Positions 7,910-16,320 are shown, counted from the first letter of the stretch. The stretch: DNA of 64,000 bases from Pseudarthrobacter naphthalenicus (GCF_029076445.1 NZ_JARESG010000006.1:62001-126000), one strand, 5' to 3'. The notes: generated from the letters alone by a model not told the origin. Numbers and translations: made by a program.

Positions 7910-8743
7910 GTGCCTTCCCCTTCGAAACCGATGCGCTCCGCCTGGCGGAAGTACCTCATCCTGCCCAAGCTCATCCGGCTGTCCCGCTCCGCCCCCAAGG
8001 ACCGGGCTGTCGCCTGGGACAAGTACTGGGAAGGCATCGTCAGCACCGGAACCAGCAGCGAAGTGCTCTGGGATTCCGGCTCTGACAACGAGTTGCGCGG
8101 CTACCGTGACATCCTGGCGCGGCACTTCGACCCGGACCTTCCCGTGGTGGATGTGGGCTGCGGGCACGGTGCCTTCAGCCGGGCCCTCGCGGCGTTTTCA
8201 CCCCGTGTAATCGGCGTGGATGTGGCCGAGCATGCGGTGGCCCGCGCGCGGGCCGAATCGGAAGCCATGGACAATCTCAGCTTCGCGGAGTGTGACATGA
8301 CACGGCCACATGCCGGTGCCGGGCTCGTGGGGCCAACGGACGCCAACGTCTTCATCCGGGGCGTGCTGCATGTCCTGGGCACCGCCGATCAGGCTGCCCT
8401 GATGGAAAACCTCCGGCAGATGGTGGGCGAGCGCGGCCGGGTCTTCCTGGCGGAAACGAACTTCCGCGGCAATCCGGTGGAATACGTCTCGCATCTGGGG
8501 GCGTCGCGCCGCAGCATCCCGGCGCCGCTGGAGCTGGCCATCCGCAAACTCCCCATGCCCGGCCACTTCGGCCCGGACGAACTGGCAGTTGTGATGCCAA
8601 CAGACCGCTGGACGCTGGTGGAGGACGGTGCCGCCACAATCGAAACCAATCCTCTGATGGATGCCGAGGGGAACAGCAGGGTCCCCGGCTACTTCGCCGT
8701 CCTCAAGGGCAAAACGCCCGCACAGGAGCCACTCTCCGCGTAG
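7910..8743 (+). CDS. Class I SAM-dependent methyltransferase
   Basis: A 277-residue Rossmann-fold methyltransferase. Motif I, VVDVGCGHGAF (near residue 80), binds the methionine part of SAM, and GVDVAEHAV (about 103) holds the acidic residue for the ribose. The N-terminus is basic with an amphipathic stretch (about 1-40) and no clear signal peptide. The acceptor substrate cannot be told; the C-terminal half (about 180-277) is family specific. The start may be the GTG at 7910 or the ATG at 7931. A small inverted repeat, AGCGGC/GCCGCT, spans the end of the gene at 8742-8758. Confidence 0.75.
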   Translation: MPSPSKPMRSAWRKYLILPKLIRLSRSAPKDRAVAWDKYWEGIVSTGTSSEVLWDSGSDNELRGYRDILARHFDPDLPVVDVGCGHGAFSRALAAFSPRVIGVDVAEHAVARARAESEAMDNLSFAECDMTRPHAGAGLVGPTDANVFIRGVLHVLGTADQAALMENLRQMVGERGRVFLAETNFRGNPVEYVSHLGASRRSIPAPLELAIRKLPMPGHFGPDELAVVMPTDRWTLVEDGAATIETNPLMDAEGNSRVPGYFAVLKGKTPAQEPLSA

Positions 8744-8776
8744 CGGCGGACAGCCGCTTCGGCACAGGCGGCTGGC

Positions 8777-9913
8777 ATGATGGAGCGCATGCGCATTCTG
8801 ATTGCACCGGATAAATTCAAGGGCTCCCTCACCGCTGCCGAGGCCGCCGCGGCCATGGCGGAAGGGGCGCTCAGGGTGTACCCGGATGCCGTCGCCAACC
8901 AGTTCCCCATCGCCGACGGCGGGGAGGGAACCTTGGAGGCGGCCGTCGCCGCCGGCTACGAGGAGCGGATCAACGCCGTGGTGGGCCCCATCCTGAAGCC
9001 TGTGGGGGCGGCCTGGGCGATCCGGAAGAACCCCGCAGGCGGTGCCGTTGCGGTCATCGAGACCGCGCAGGCTTCCGGACTCGCGCAGATGGAGCCCACT
9101 GCCGCCAACGCCCTGCGGGCGCACAGTTACGGCTGCGGCCAGCTGATCGCCGCGGCCCTCGACGCCGGTGCCACCGAAATTGTGCTGGGTCTGGGGGGAT
9201 CAGCCATGACCGACGGCGGCAGCGGCGCCCTGCGTGCGCTTGGCCTCAAGCCGCTGGACAGCGCAGGAAACGTGGTCCCGCTGGGGGGCGGGTCGCTTGC
9301 CGATGTAGTGGCCCTCGATACCTCCGGACTGGATCCGCGACTGACCGCCGTTACCTTTCGGATCGCCGTTGACGTGCAGAACCCGCTGTTCGGCGCCACC
9401 GGCGCCGCCCACATATTCGGCCCCCAAAAGGGAGCCGACGCGGACGCTGTGGAACTGCTCGACGCCGGCCTCCGCAATTGGGCGTCCGTCCTCCAGGAGG
9501 CGACAGGCCGGGACATCAACCTCCCGGGCGCGGGCGCGGCTGGCGGCTTCCCGGCGTCGTTCCTTGCCTTTGGCAACGCGCGGCTGGAGGGCGGGTTTGC
9601 GCTGGTGGCCGGGCTCACGGGACTGCCGGCCCAGCTTGATGAGGCGGACCTTGTGATCACCGGCGAGGGGTCGTTGGACTCGCAGTCCCTGACCGGCAAA
9701 GCCCCCATCGCCCTCGCCGATGCCGCCCGGGAACGGGGCATTCCGGTGATTGTGGTGGCGGGCCGGATTATGGTAACGCCCGAGGACCTGGCCGGCCACG
9801 GGGTCGTGGCCGCCGCGCAGCTGCTCGACGTGGCACCAAGCCCGGAAGACGCCGTCGCCAACGCCGCGAAGTACCTCGCCTGGGCAACCAGCCAGGTCCT
9901 GGAAGGCGCCTGA
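8777..9913 (+). CDS. Glycerate kinase (copy 1)
   Basis: A 378-residue (or 374 from the ATG at 8789) type II glycerate kinase of the GlxK/GarK family, which phosphorylates D-glycerate to 2-phosphoglycerate with ATP. Family hallmarks are APDKFKGSLTAAEAA at the N-terminus, ADGGEGT (about residue 50), LGLGGSAMTDGGSGAL (about 140), FGPQKGAD (about 215) and ITGEGSLDSQSLTGKAP (about 295). It stands alone here between a methyltransferase and a DUF6328 gene, in contrast to the second copy at 53805-54983, which lies in a dicarboxylate operon. Cytoplasmic. Confidence 0.92.
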   Translation: MMERMRILIAPDKFKGSLTAAEAAAAMAEGALRVYPDAVANQFPIADGGEGTLEAAVAAGYEERINAVVGPILKPVGAAWAIRKNPAGGAVAVIETAQASGLAQMEPTAANALRAHSYGCGQLIAAALDAGATEIVLGLGGSAMTDGGSGALRALGLKPLDSAGNVVPLGGGSLADVVALDTSGLDPRLTAVTFRIAVDVQNPLFGATGAAHIFGPQKGADADAVELLDAGLRNWASVLQEATGRDINLPGAGAAGGFPASFLAFGNARLEGGFALVAGLTGLPAQLDEADLVITGEGSLDSQSLTGKAPIALADAARERGIPVIVVAGRIMVTPEDLAGHGVVAAAQLLDVAPSPEDAVANAAKYLAWATSQVLEGA

Positions 9914-9942
9914 GGCCGGAGCCTCTGCGGAGGGTGCCCGGG

Positions 9943-10437
9943 CTACCGCACCCGCGCGCGGCGGTTCAGGCGCAGCGGGACAAGCACCAGCAGGACCAGG
10001 AGGACCGCCAGCAGGATGCCGCCTGCGGTCAGCCCCGCCGCGCGCCCGGCGGTGACGTCAAAAACCAGCGCCGCCGTCCCCACGCTGAGCATGCCCACCC
10101 CGGCCAGGGCCAGTTTGGTGATGGTATCGGCGCTTGATACCAGGGTCTCCTTCAGGCGTTGGCGGAACAGGCGGCGATGGACGCTCACCGGAAGCAGGAT
10201 GAAGGCTGTGGTGAGGGCCGCGATCACCACGTTGACCAGATAGAGCGTGACCTGAAAGCCGTCCAGTTTCTCGAACCGCTGCTGGAACGGAAGGGTGAGG
10301 AGGAAACCGGCCAAAATCTGCACCCCCGTTTGCAGGACCCGGAGCTCCTGAAGCAGTTCGGCCCAGTTGCGGTCCAGCTGTTCTTCCCGGGTCTCATGCC
10401 GGCCTGATTTGCCCGTGAAATCCTCCACATTCGGCAT
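9943..10437 (-). CDS. DUF6328 family membrane protein
   Basis: A 164-residue protein with four predicted transmembrane helices after a charged N-terminus of about 45 residues: GVQILAGFLLTLPF, LVNVVIAALTTAFILLP, LALAGVGMLSVGTAALV and a very hydrophobic last helix (AGGILLAVLLVLLVL). The ATG at 10437 has AAGGAG seven bases upstream. The frame is open to 10488, but that extension lacks a ribosome site. This matches the layout of the DUF6328 family common in actinobacteria, whose role is unknown. The positively charged C-terminus is probably cytoplasmic. It is convergent with the glycerate kinase gene. Confidence 0.75.
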   Translation of the reverse strand: MPNVEDFTGKSGRHETREEQLDRNWAELLQELRVLQTGVQILAGFLLTLPFQQRFEKLDGFQVTLYLVNVVIAALTTAFILLPVSVHRRLFRQRLKETLVSSADTITKLALAGVGMLSVGTAALVFDVTAGRAAGLTAGGILLAVLLVLLVLVPLRLNRRARVR

Positions 10438-10636
10438 CGTTTTTCTCCTTGCTCCGGAGGCTTGGCCACCCAAGCGGCGTGCTCTCAAGCTAGGCCGAAG
10501 TTGCGCTTAGATCAACAATTGCTAAGGTTGCTTATTGTTCGTGTCGAACGGTGGACTTGCTCTACCGGGCGGGATAGTTTCGAGGGGCTGGTGCAGCAGG
10601 GGCCCTTCGAAAACCGATTCAGTGAAGAGGTGGACT

Positions 10637-11536
10637 ATGAGCGATGACCAGAAGCAGACCGAACCCCCCGCCGACCCCCGGGGCAGTTACCATTCGGGCG
10701 GGTTCCCGAAGCAGGAGCAGGAACAGCCGGGGCTCACGGCCCCGATGGATCCCAAACCGGACCATGGCGAATTCAGCTACGAGGGTCACGGCGCCCTGCA
10801 AGGCAAAGCAGCGCTCATAACGGGCGGCGACTCCGGGATCGGCAAGGCCGCGGCCATTGCCTTCGCACGCGAGGGCGCCGACGTCGCAATTTCCTATCTT
10901 CCGGAGGAAGAGGAGGATGCCCAGGACACGGCAGAGTGGATCCGCAAGGCCGGCCGGCGCGCGCTGCTGCTGGCCGGAGACGGGCGCGAGGAGGATTTCA
11001 GCACCCGCATCGTGGAGGACACCGTGGCCGGGTTCGGCGGACTCGACGTTGTGGTGCTGAATGCCGCCTACCAGAAGAACCGGGACAGCTTCGAGAGCCT
11101 CGCCACCGAGGAATTTGACAGGGTGTTCCGGACCAATCTGTACTCGCTGATCTGGACGGCGCGGGCTGCCGTACCTCACCTGAAAGCCGGCTCCTCGATC
11201 ATTAGCACGGCGTCCATTCAGGCCTTCAACCCGTCCCCGGGGCTGATTGACTATGCCATGACCAAGGCCGCGCAGGTGGCGTTCACCAAGGCGCTGGCCG
11301 AGGAACTGGGACCCAAGGGGATCCGCGTCAATGCTGTGGCTCCCGGGCCCATCTGGACCCCGCTGATCCCGGCAACCGAATGGCCGGACAAGCTCCCCAC
11401 GTTCGGCCAGGACACTCCCCTGCAGAGGGCCGGCCAGCCGGCGGAGCTCGCAGCGGCGTATGTGCTGCTGGCATCTGAACAGGGGTCCTATATCTCCGGG
11501 GCGGTGCTGCCGGTGACCGGCGGCAAGGGTCTCTAA
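10637..11536 (+). CDS. SDR-family oxidoreductase, general-stress type
   Basis: A 299-residue short-chain dehydrogenase. A hydrophilic N-terminal extension of about 50 residues precedes the Rossmann core; the cofactor motif TGGDSGIG is at about 62-69. The catalytic Ser lies in STASIQAF and the catalytic pair in YAMTK. This extended form matches the B. subtilis GSP39 (YdaD)/YhdF group, NAD(P)-dependent dehydrogenases induced by general stress. The ATG at 10637 is preceded by AAGAGGTGG; an upstream in-frame ATG at 10535 would add 34 residues without support. The acidic 169-residue protein follows after 43 bases and is probably in the same operon. Substrate unknown. Confidence 0.85.
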   Translation: MSDDQKQTEPPADPRGSYHSGGFPKQEQEQPGLTAPMDPKPDHGEFSYEGHGALQGKAALITGGDSGIGKAAAIAFAREGADVAISYLPEEEEDAQDTAEWIRKAGRRALLLAGDGREEDFSTRIVEDTVAGFGGLDVVVLNAAYQKNRDSFESLATEEFDRVFRTNLYSLIWTARAAVPHLKAGSSIISTASIQAFNPSPGLIDYAMTKAAQVAFTKALAEELGPKGIRVNAVAPGPIWTPLIPATEWPDKLPTFGQDTPLQRAGQPAELAAAYVLLASEQGSYISGAVLPVTGGKGL

Positions 11537-11579
11537 TACTTGCCCATCAGATTCATCCACATCCACAACAGGAGGAACC

Positions 11580-12089
11580 ATGAGTCAGGAAAATCAGCGC
11601 AAGGAACCCGACGAGGAAGTGGGCGGCTACGGCTCGCCGACCGCAGAGCAGGAGATGGGTGGCACGGATAACAAGCAGTTCGCGCAGCCCCGGGACGAAG
11701 AGGACTTCGACGCCGCCGGCCTGAACCAGGACAGCCCCGACGGCGAGACGTTCGCCACGGGCACGCCCAACCTCAGCCACTTCGGCGAGGAGGACTCGGA
11801 CAGTGCCGGGGAACCCGGAGCCGGCCGGTTCGGCGGCACCGACGAGCAGCGCCATGCCGAGGTGGACTCGAACGATCCCGGCTTCGAACCCGGTGAGCAC
11901 CTGCCGCGTGATGCTGCCGTCCCCTCCGCAGAGGCCGAAATCGACGAGTCCAACGCGGATTCCCAGGGCGCCGAGCCGTTCTCCTCGGAGTCCGGGCAGG
12001 ATGCTGCCGGCCTGCCGGACGGCAGCGGAAATGACCTGTCCAAGGAGAAATCCCCGAACGACGGCGACGAAAGCTTCGACGCCGGCTGA
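11580..12089 (+). CDS. Acidic, low-complexity hypothetical protein
   Basis: A 169-residue, strongly acidic protein rich in Glu, Asp, Gly and Ser, with no hydrophobic core and probably intrinsically disordered. Short recurring phrases such as TPNLSHFGEED and GTDEQRHAEVD suggest a conserved actinobacterial family rather than random sequence, but I cannot name it. A strong site (CAGGAGGAACC) precedes the ATG, and a good intrinsic terminator follows at 12133-12168. It is co-oriented with the stress-type SDR 43 bases upstream, so a role in desiccation or osmotic stress, as for other disordered hydrophilins, is possible but is inference only. Confidence 0.6.
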   Translation: MSQENQRKEPDEEVGGYGSPTAEQEMGGTDNKQFAQPRDEEDFDAAGLNQDSPDGETFATGTPNLSHFGEEDSDSAGEPGAGRFGGTDEQRHAEVDSNDPGFEPGEHLPRDAAVPSAEAEIDESNADSQGAEPFSSESGQDAAGLPDGSGNDLSKEKSPNDGDESFDAG

Positions 12090-12132
12090 CCAACACTGCC
12101 GCCGGGGTTCGCCCCGCGCCAGTCGTGACTGC

Positions 12133-12168
12133 AAAGTGCCGCCGGGCCGTACGCCGGGCGGCACTTTT
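12133..12168 (+). terminator. Intrinsic terminator
   Basis: A perfect 11-bp inverted repeat (AAAGTGCCGCC/GGCGGCACTTT) with a 13-nt loop ends in TTTT. It lies 44 bases after the stop of the acidic protein and closes the SDR operon. Confidence 0.85.
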
Positions 12169-12282
12169 GCGTCGCCGGCGCCGCAATTCATGCTGCAGAA
12201 TCGCACCCGTGAAACCAGCTCCGGACGTATCCTAATAACAGGTTTTGCAGTGGGCCGCGCGTATCGATCCTGGGCGTGAATT

Positions 12283-13098
12283 ATGGCCGCGGAGACTCCA
12301 CGGGGGCCTGGCTGGGAATCCCTGCCAGACCCCCACGATGTGGTGTTCGAGAGCTCGGATGTTGAGGACTTCCTTGCTGCTGTCACCGGCGAATTCATAC
12401 ACGACCTGGACGGCGACACCCGCTTGATCAGTTGGGCCGTCACCTTCTTCCGCCCCGGAGCGGTCCGGACGGCCGCCGCCGGAAGCGCCGCGGCCCGGGC
12501 AGCAGACGAAGAGCAGTGTTCGTTCGCGGACGGACCCGTGCTCGAATCCCTGCGCACCGCTGATTTTGTCCACGTCGCAGACACGGCCCTCGACCGCCGC
12601 TGGCCCGGTTACGCCAGTGCCGCATCAGATCACGGGGTCAGATCATTGGTGTCCATCCCCATTGTGTCTGCGGCGGGTTCACAGGCCGCGTTAAGCCTCT
12701 ATGCCGCCACCCCCCATGCCTTCAGCAGCCAGGACATCGTGCTGGCGCGCCGGTTTGTCCGGCAGGTGGCCAGGTCCCTGCGCCTGGTGGTTCGCGTGGC
12801 GGAGCGGGTGGAAGGTAATGCGCAACTGGCAATAGCCCAGAGTTCTGCAGTCCTCATGGACCTGGCTGTCGGCATCCTTGTGGCCGACTACGGGCTCGGC
12901 CATGAGGCGGCGGTGCAATATATGCGGACCGTCGCGCGTCACACCGGGCAGGGGCTGCGCCAGACGGCCCTGAATATCGTGGCGGCCTCCCGCCCGGAGA
13001 CGGGGGAAACCCGTCAGGAGGATGCCGGCTTCGGCCTTATCGCGGTCGAAACGCCGGCGCTTAATGAAGGACCCTACAAAACAGGGAGCACATCATGA
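12283..13098 (+). CDS. GAF-ANTAR transcription antitermination regulator
   Basis: A 271-residue protein with an N-terminal GAF sensor domain (about residues 25-180) and a C-terminal ANTAR-like RNA-binding helical domain (about 185-245: AQSSAVLMDLAVGILVADYG followed by QYMRTVARHTGQGLRQTA). ANTAR proteins bind paired RNA hairpins to prevent termination. The GAF ligand is unknown. The gene ends in ATGA, overlapping the start of the SGNH hydrolase, so the two are translationally coupled. The ANTAR segment lacks the usual strong ‘R..I..A.G’ start and is somewhat divergent, so the domain call is less certain than for the pair at 49955-51367. Confidence 0.75.
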   Translation: MAAETPRGPGWESLPDPHDVVFESSDVEDFLAAVTGEFIHDLDGDTRLISWAVTFFRPGAVRTAAAGSAAARAADEEQCSFADGPVLESLRTADFVHVADTALDRRWPGYASAASDHGVRSLVSIPIVSAAGSQAALSLYAATPHAFSSQDIVLARRFVRQVARSLRLVVRVAERVEGNAQLAIAQSSAVLMDLAVGILVADYGLGHEAAVQYMRTVARHTGQGLRQTALNIVAASRPETGETRQEDAGFGLIAVETPALNEGPYKTGSTS

Positions 13099-13958
13099 AG
13101 CTCAGGAAGCAGGAGAAGGCAGCCACAAGCGCCCCCATTGAGCCGGCAGGTCACCCGTGGCGCAGGATGGTGGCCCTGGGGGATTCCTTCACCGAGGGGG
13201 TGGGTGATCCGGATCCCCGCAGCGAGGGCGGCCTGCGGGGCTGGGCAGACCGCGTGGCCGAGGAACTCAGCATCAGCCAGCCGGACTTTGCCTACGCGAA
13301 CCTCGCCATCCGCGGCCTCTTGCTGCAGCAGATCTTCGACCGGCAGTTGGAACCGGCCCTGGCGTTGAAGCCGGACCTGGTGACCCTATCGGCCGGCGGC
13401 AACGACATGGTGTTCCGGCGCACTGATCCGGACCGGCTGGCGGAACGGATTGACGTGGGGGTGGAGCGGCTGGCCCGGTCCGGCGCCACCGTGGTGCTCT
13501 TTGCCGGACCGGACTGGGGTGCCACGCCGGTCTTCAGCCAGATCCGCGGCAAGGTGGCCATCTTCAACGAAAATCTTCATGCGGTGGCCGCCCGGCACGG
13601 CGCAGTGATGGTGGACCTGTGGTTCCTCCGGGAACTAACACATCCCGGCATGTGGGACCCGGATCGGCTGCACTTCTCACCCCTGGGGCACCACACCATC
13701 GCCAGCGCAGTGCTGAAGGAACTCAGCGTCCCGCACTCGCTGGTGCCGCTGGAGCCCAAACCGCCTCTGCCGCGCAGCTGGCGGGAGGCCCGGGCGGAAG
13801 ACCTGGTCTGGGCACGCGAGTACCTTTTCCCATGGGTGGTGCGTCAGTTGAAGCACCCCTCAGAAGCGGAGTTGACGGCCAAACGGCCCGAGCCCGGCCC
13901 GGTCTTCGGCCTGGGCTCCCCGCCGGCACCCTACCTGAGTGGAGGCCACGCCGCCTGA
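13095..13958 (+). CDS. SGNH/GDSL-family hydrolase
   Basis: A 287-residue SGNH esterase or lipase. Block I is ALGDSFTEG (nucleophile Ser, near residue 33), block III is GGNDM (about 100), and block V is DRLHFSPLGH with the catalytic Asp and His (about 193-200). There is no signal peptide (the N-terminus is a Lys-rich, hydrophilic leader), so it acts in the cytoplasm. Related actinobacterial proteins often have about 260 residues; the C-terminal tail (about 215-287) is extra. Its ATG overlaps the stop of the GAF-ANTAR gene, an unusual pairing of a regulator with an esterase. Substrate unknown. Confidence 0.88.
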   Translation: MKLRKQEKAATSAPIEPAGHPWRRMVALGDSFTEGVGDPDPRSEGGLRGWADRVAEELSISQPDFAYANLAIRGLLLQQIFDRQLEPALALKPDLVTLSAGGNDMVFRRTDPDRLAERIDVGVERLARSGATVVLFAGPDWGATPVFSQIRGKVAIFNENLHAVAARHGAVMVDLWFLRELTHPGMWDPDRLHFSPLGHHTIASAVLKELSVPHSLVPLEPKPPLPRSWREARAEDLVWAREYLFPWVVRQLKHPSEAELTAKRPEPGPVFGLGSPPAPYLSGGHAA

Positions 13959-13973
13959 ATCAGCGCCTCGGGC

Positions 13974-14034
13974 TGTTCAGCGCCCCTGGTTGTTCAGCGC
14001 CTGTGGTTGTTCAGCGCCTGTGGTTGTCAGCGCC
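13974..14034. repeat. 17-bp tandem repeat, about 3.6 copies
   Basis: TGTTCAGCGCC(CC/TG)TGGT occurs at 13974-13990, 13991-14007 and 14008-14024, with a partial copy to 14034. It lies between two convergent genes and runs over the stop codon of the permease gene (14027-14029). Confidence 0.9.
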
Positions 14035-15379
14035 TCTTCGGGCCGCGTTTCGTTGCCGCGTTGAGGGCTGCCTTGGCCGCGGGGGGAAGGCCGGCCACTT
14101 CCGTTTCCGGTTCCGCCACGGTGCCACGTGCCTTGGCGATGGCCCTCATGCCGTGGTAGATCACCAGGGCGGCGGCCGAGCCCAGTGCGATGCCGGTGAA
14201 GGTCAGTTCCCCGATGGTCCAGGTATAGTCCGCGATGCCGATGATGAGGGCGACGGCGGCGGTGGTCAGGTTTACCGGGTTGGCGAAGTTCACCTTGTTC
14301 TGCACCCAGATCTTCACGCCGAGGATGCCGATCATGCCGTACAGCATGGTGGCCGCGCCGCCGAGCACGCCCTGCGGGACCGTGGCAATCAGTTCCCCGA
14401 ACTTGGGTGAGAAGCTCAGCACGATGGCGAAGATTCCGGCCACCCAGTAGGCCGCCGTCGAGTACACCTTGGTGGCGGCCATAACACCGATGTTTTCCGC
14501 ATAGGTGGTGGTGCCGGAACCGCCGCCAGCGCCGGCGAGCACCGTGGCGATGCCGTCAGCCATCAACGCCCGCCCGGAGACGTCGTCGAGGTTCTGCCCG
14601 GTCATGGCCGCCACGGACTTCACATGCCCGATGTTCTCAGCCACGAGGACCAGGACCACCGGCACAAAGAGGCCCAGCACGCCCACATGGAACTCCGGCG
14701 TCTGGAAATGCGGCAGGCCGATCCAGGCGGCAGCGTCCATTTTGTCGTAGCTCACCTCGCCGCGCAGCATGGCCACCAGGTAGCCGACCACCACGCCCGC
14801 CAGGATACTCAGCCGGCCGATAATCCCGCGGAAGAGGACGCTGACCAGGATGATGGTGGCGAGGGTGATCACTGCGGTGATGGGGGCGGCAGCGAAGTTC
14901 ATCTTCGCCGCGGGAGCAAGATTCAGGCCGATCAGGGCCACTATGGCGCCGGTGACGATCGGCGGCATCAGCCGGTTGATCCAGCCCGCACCGAATTTCT
15001 GGACGATCGCGCCGATCAGGGCCAGTGCGACGCCGGCGAGCAGCACCCCGCCCAGCGCTCCGGGGATGCCGAACTGCTGCTGGGACGCCATGATGGGCGC
15101 AATGAACGCGAAGCTGGAACCGAGGTAGCTGGGTACCCGGCCTTTGGTGATGACCAGGAACAGCAGAGTGCCGATGCCCGAAAAGAACAGGGTGGTGGCC
15201 GGCGGCATCCCGGTGATGATGGGGACCAGGAACGTGGCTCCGAACATAGCCACAACATGCTGCATTCCCACCCCGATGGTCAGTGGCCAGGCCAGCCGCT
15301 CGTCCGGGGCAACCACGTGGCCGGGCTTAATCGACCTGCCGGTGCCGTGCAGCTTCCATTTCATTCCGAGCATGCTCAT
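14027..15379 (-). CDS. Uracil/xanthine permease (NCS2 family)
   Basis: A 450-residue inner-membrane transporter of the nucleobase:cation symporter-2 family (UraA/RutG-like), with about 14 membrane segments. Conserved features include the early QHVVAMFGATFLVPIITG segment (about residue 40), SFAFIAP, the substrate-site region with Glu in VPVVLVLVAENIGH (about 245), and GGSGTTTYAENIGVMAAT (about 290), which is very close to UraA. The start is taken at 15379 (MSMLGMKWKLHG); the frame is open to 15478 but without a better start. It is divergent from a RutE-like reductase, suggesting pyrimidine uptake and degradation. Confidence 0.88.
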   Translation of the reverse strand: MSMLGMKWKLHGTGRSIKPGHVVAPDERLAWPLTIGVGMQHVVAMFGATFLVPIITGMPPATTLFFSGIGTLLFLVITKGRVPSYLGSSFAFIAPIMASQQQFGIPGALGGVLLAGVALALIGAIVQKFGAGWINRLMPPIVTGAIVALIGLNLAPAAKMNFAAAPITAVITLATIILVSVLFRGIIGRLSILAGVVVGYLVAMLRGEVSYDKMDAAAWIGLPHFQTPEFHVGVLGLFVPVVLVLVAENIGHVKSVAAMTGQNLDDVSGRALMADGIATVLAGAGGGSGTTTYAENIGVMAATKVYSTAAYWVAGIFAIVLSFSPKFGELIATVPQGVLGGAATMLYGMIGILGVKIWVQNKVNFANPVNLTTAAVALIIGIADYTWTIGELTFTGIALGSAAALVIYHGMRAIAKARGTVAEPETEVAGLPPAAKAALNAATKRGPKRR

Positions 15380-15511
15380 GGTCGGGGGCCTTTCAAGGGG
15401 GTTGCCGCTGGGGCTGAAATCTTCCGGTGCAACAATACCGCGCGGACCCGCCCGCCGTCCGGCTGTGCCAAACGTCACGCTGCTTCACGGGAAGAAGACA
15501 CGAACGCTTGA

Positions 15512-15521
15512 AGTTGCAACT
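15512..15521. promoter_or_regulatory. Palindrome in the permease/reductase divergent region
   Basis: AGTTGCAACT is a perfect 10-bp palindrome inside the roughly 200-base divergent region between the permease and the RutE-like gene. It could be an operator shared by both genes, but no regulator is identified and chance occurrence is possible. Confidence 0.3.
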
Positions 15522-15579
15522 ATGGAAGCAGACCGCCGGCCCATCAGCCCGATGAGCGGGCCCAGCGAAAGGGACGCAT

Positions 15580-16185
15580 ATGACCACTGCCCACGAAGAA
15601 GCCGTCATCGACTCGGCCGCCGTCGATGCCATCTTTGCCGAAGCCCGCACCGCCAACTCCTTCACCGGCGAGGTGACCGAGGACCAGGCCCGCGCCATCT
15701 ACGAGCTGACGAAGTTTGGCCCGACGGCCTTCAACTCGCAGCCGTTGCGCGTCACCTATGTCCGCTCCGACGAGGCCCGCGCCAGGCTCGTTGACGCCAT
15801 GTCCAACGGCAACAAGGCCAAGACCGCCTCGGCTCCGCTGGTTGCAGTCCTCAGCTACGACACCGCCTGGGCTGAGCAGTGGGACAACTTCCTGCCCGGG
15901 TACAACGCGCCGAAGGCCATGTACGATGCCGCTCCGGAGCTGGCTGCCGCCACCGGCAGCAACAACGCGCACCTGCAGGCCGGCTACTTCATCCTTGCCG
16001 TCCGGTCCCTCGGCCTCGCCGCCGGCCCGATGACCGGTGCCGACTTCGGCGGCATCGACGCCCAGCTGTTCCCGGCCGGCGAGCAGAAGAGCTTCCTCGT
16101 GGTCAACATCGGCCAGCCCGGCGAGAATGCCTGGGGCGCAGCCAAGCCCAAGTTCACCTACGAGGACGTTGTCCGCACCGTCTGA
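15580..16185 (+). CDS. rutE: Nitroreductase-family malonic semialdehyde reductase (RutE-like)
   Basis: A 201-residue FMN-dependent nitroreductase-fold protein. It matches the RutE/HadB subgroup: FGPTAFNSQPLR (about residue 48, flavin phosphate region), APLVAVLSYD, NNAHLQAGYFILAVRSLGLAAGPMTG (about 128-152) and FLVVNIGQ near the end. RutE reduces malonic semialdehyde to 3-hydroxypropionate in the Rut pyrimidine-degradation pathway of E. coli. The rest of the rut operon is not nearby, although a RutG/UraA-like permease is divergent. The start is supported by GAAAGGGA upstream. The exact substrate in this organism is inferred. Confidence 0.85.
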   Translation: MTTAHEEAVIDSAAVDAIFAEARTANSFTGEVTEDQARAIYELTKFGPTAFNSQPLRVTYVRSDEARARLVDAMSNGNKAKTASAPLVAVLSYDTAWAEQWDNFLPGYNAPKAMYDAAPELAAATGSNNAHLQAGYFILAVRSLGLAAGPMTGADFGGIDAQLFPAGEQKSFLVVNIGQPGENAWGAAKPKFTYEDVVRTV

Positions 16186-16187
16186 CC

Positions 16188-16206
16188 CTCTCTCACTTAA
16201 TGTGGG
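16188..16206. repeat. 19-bp direct repeat, copy 1
   Basis: CTCTCTCACTTAATGTGGG occurs here and again at 16220-16238 inside the long hairpin. The copy begins just after the stop of the RutE-like gene. Confidence 0.85.
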
Positions 16207-16213
16207 TTTTTGG

Positions 16214-16320
16214 GGAACGCTCTCTCACTTAATGTGGGCTTAACGCCGATGCTCTCGCACTTTCTTCAGGAAAGTGAGAGAGCATCGGCGTTTTAAGCGC
16301 ATTAAGTGAGAGAGCGTTCC
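16214..16320. repeat. Very long intergenic hairpin (51-nt arms)
   Basis: The arms 16214-16264 and 16270-16320 form an inverted repeat of 51 nt around a 5-nt loop (TTCAG). The first 21 nt are perfect (GGAACGCTCTCTCACTTAATG); a short internal bulge is followed by a near-perfect inner stem of over 20 nt. It lies between the convergent RutE-like and phosphoglucomutase genes and may terminate both, but its length and the repeated CTCTCNCACTT motif suggest a dispersed repeat. Confidence 0.85.

Noticed and set aside
13974..14034. The 17-bp tandem repeat as a CRISPR array
   Set aside because: The units are directly joined without spacers and no cas genes are near.
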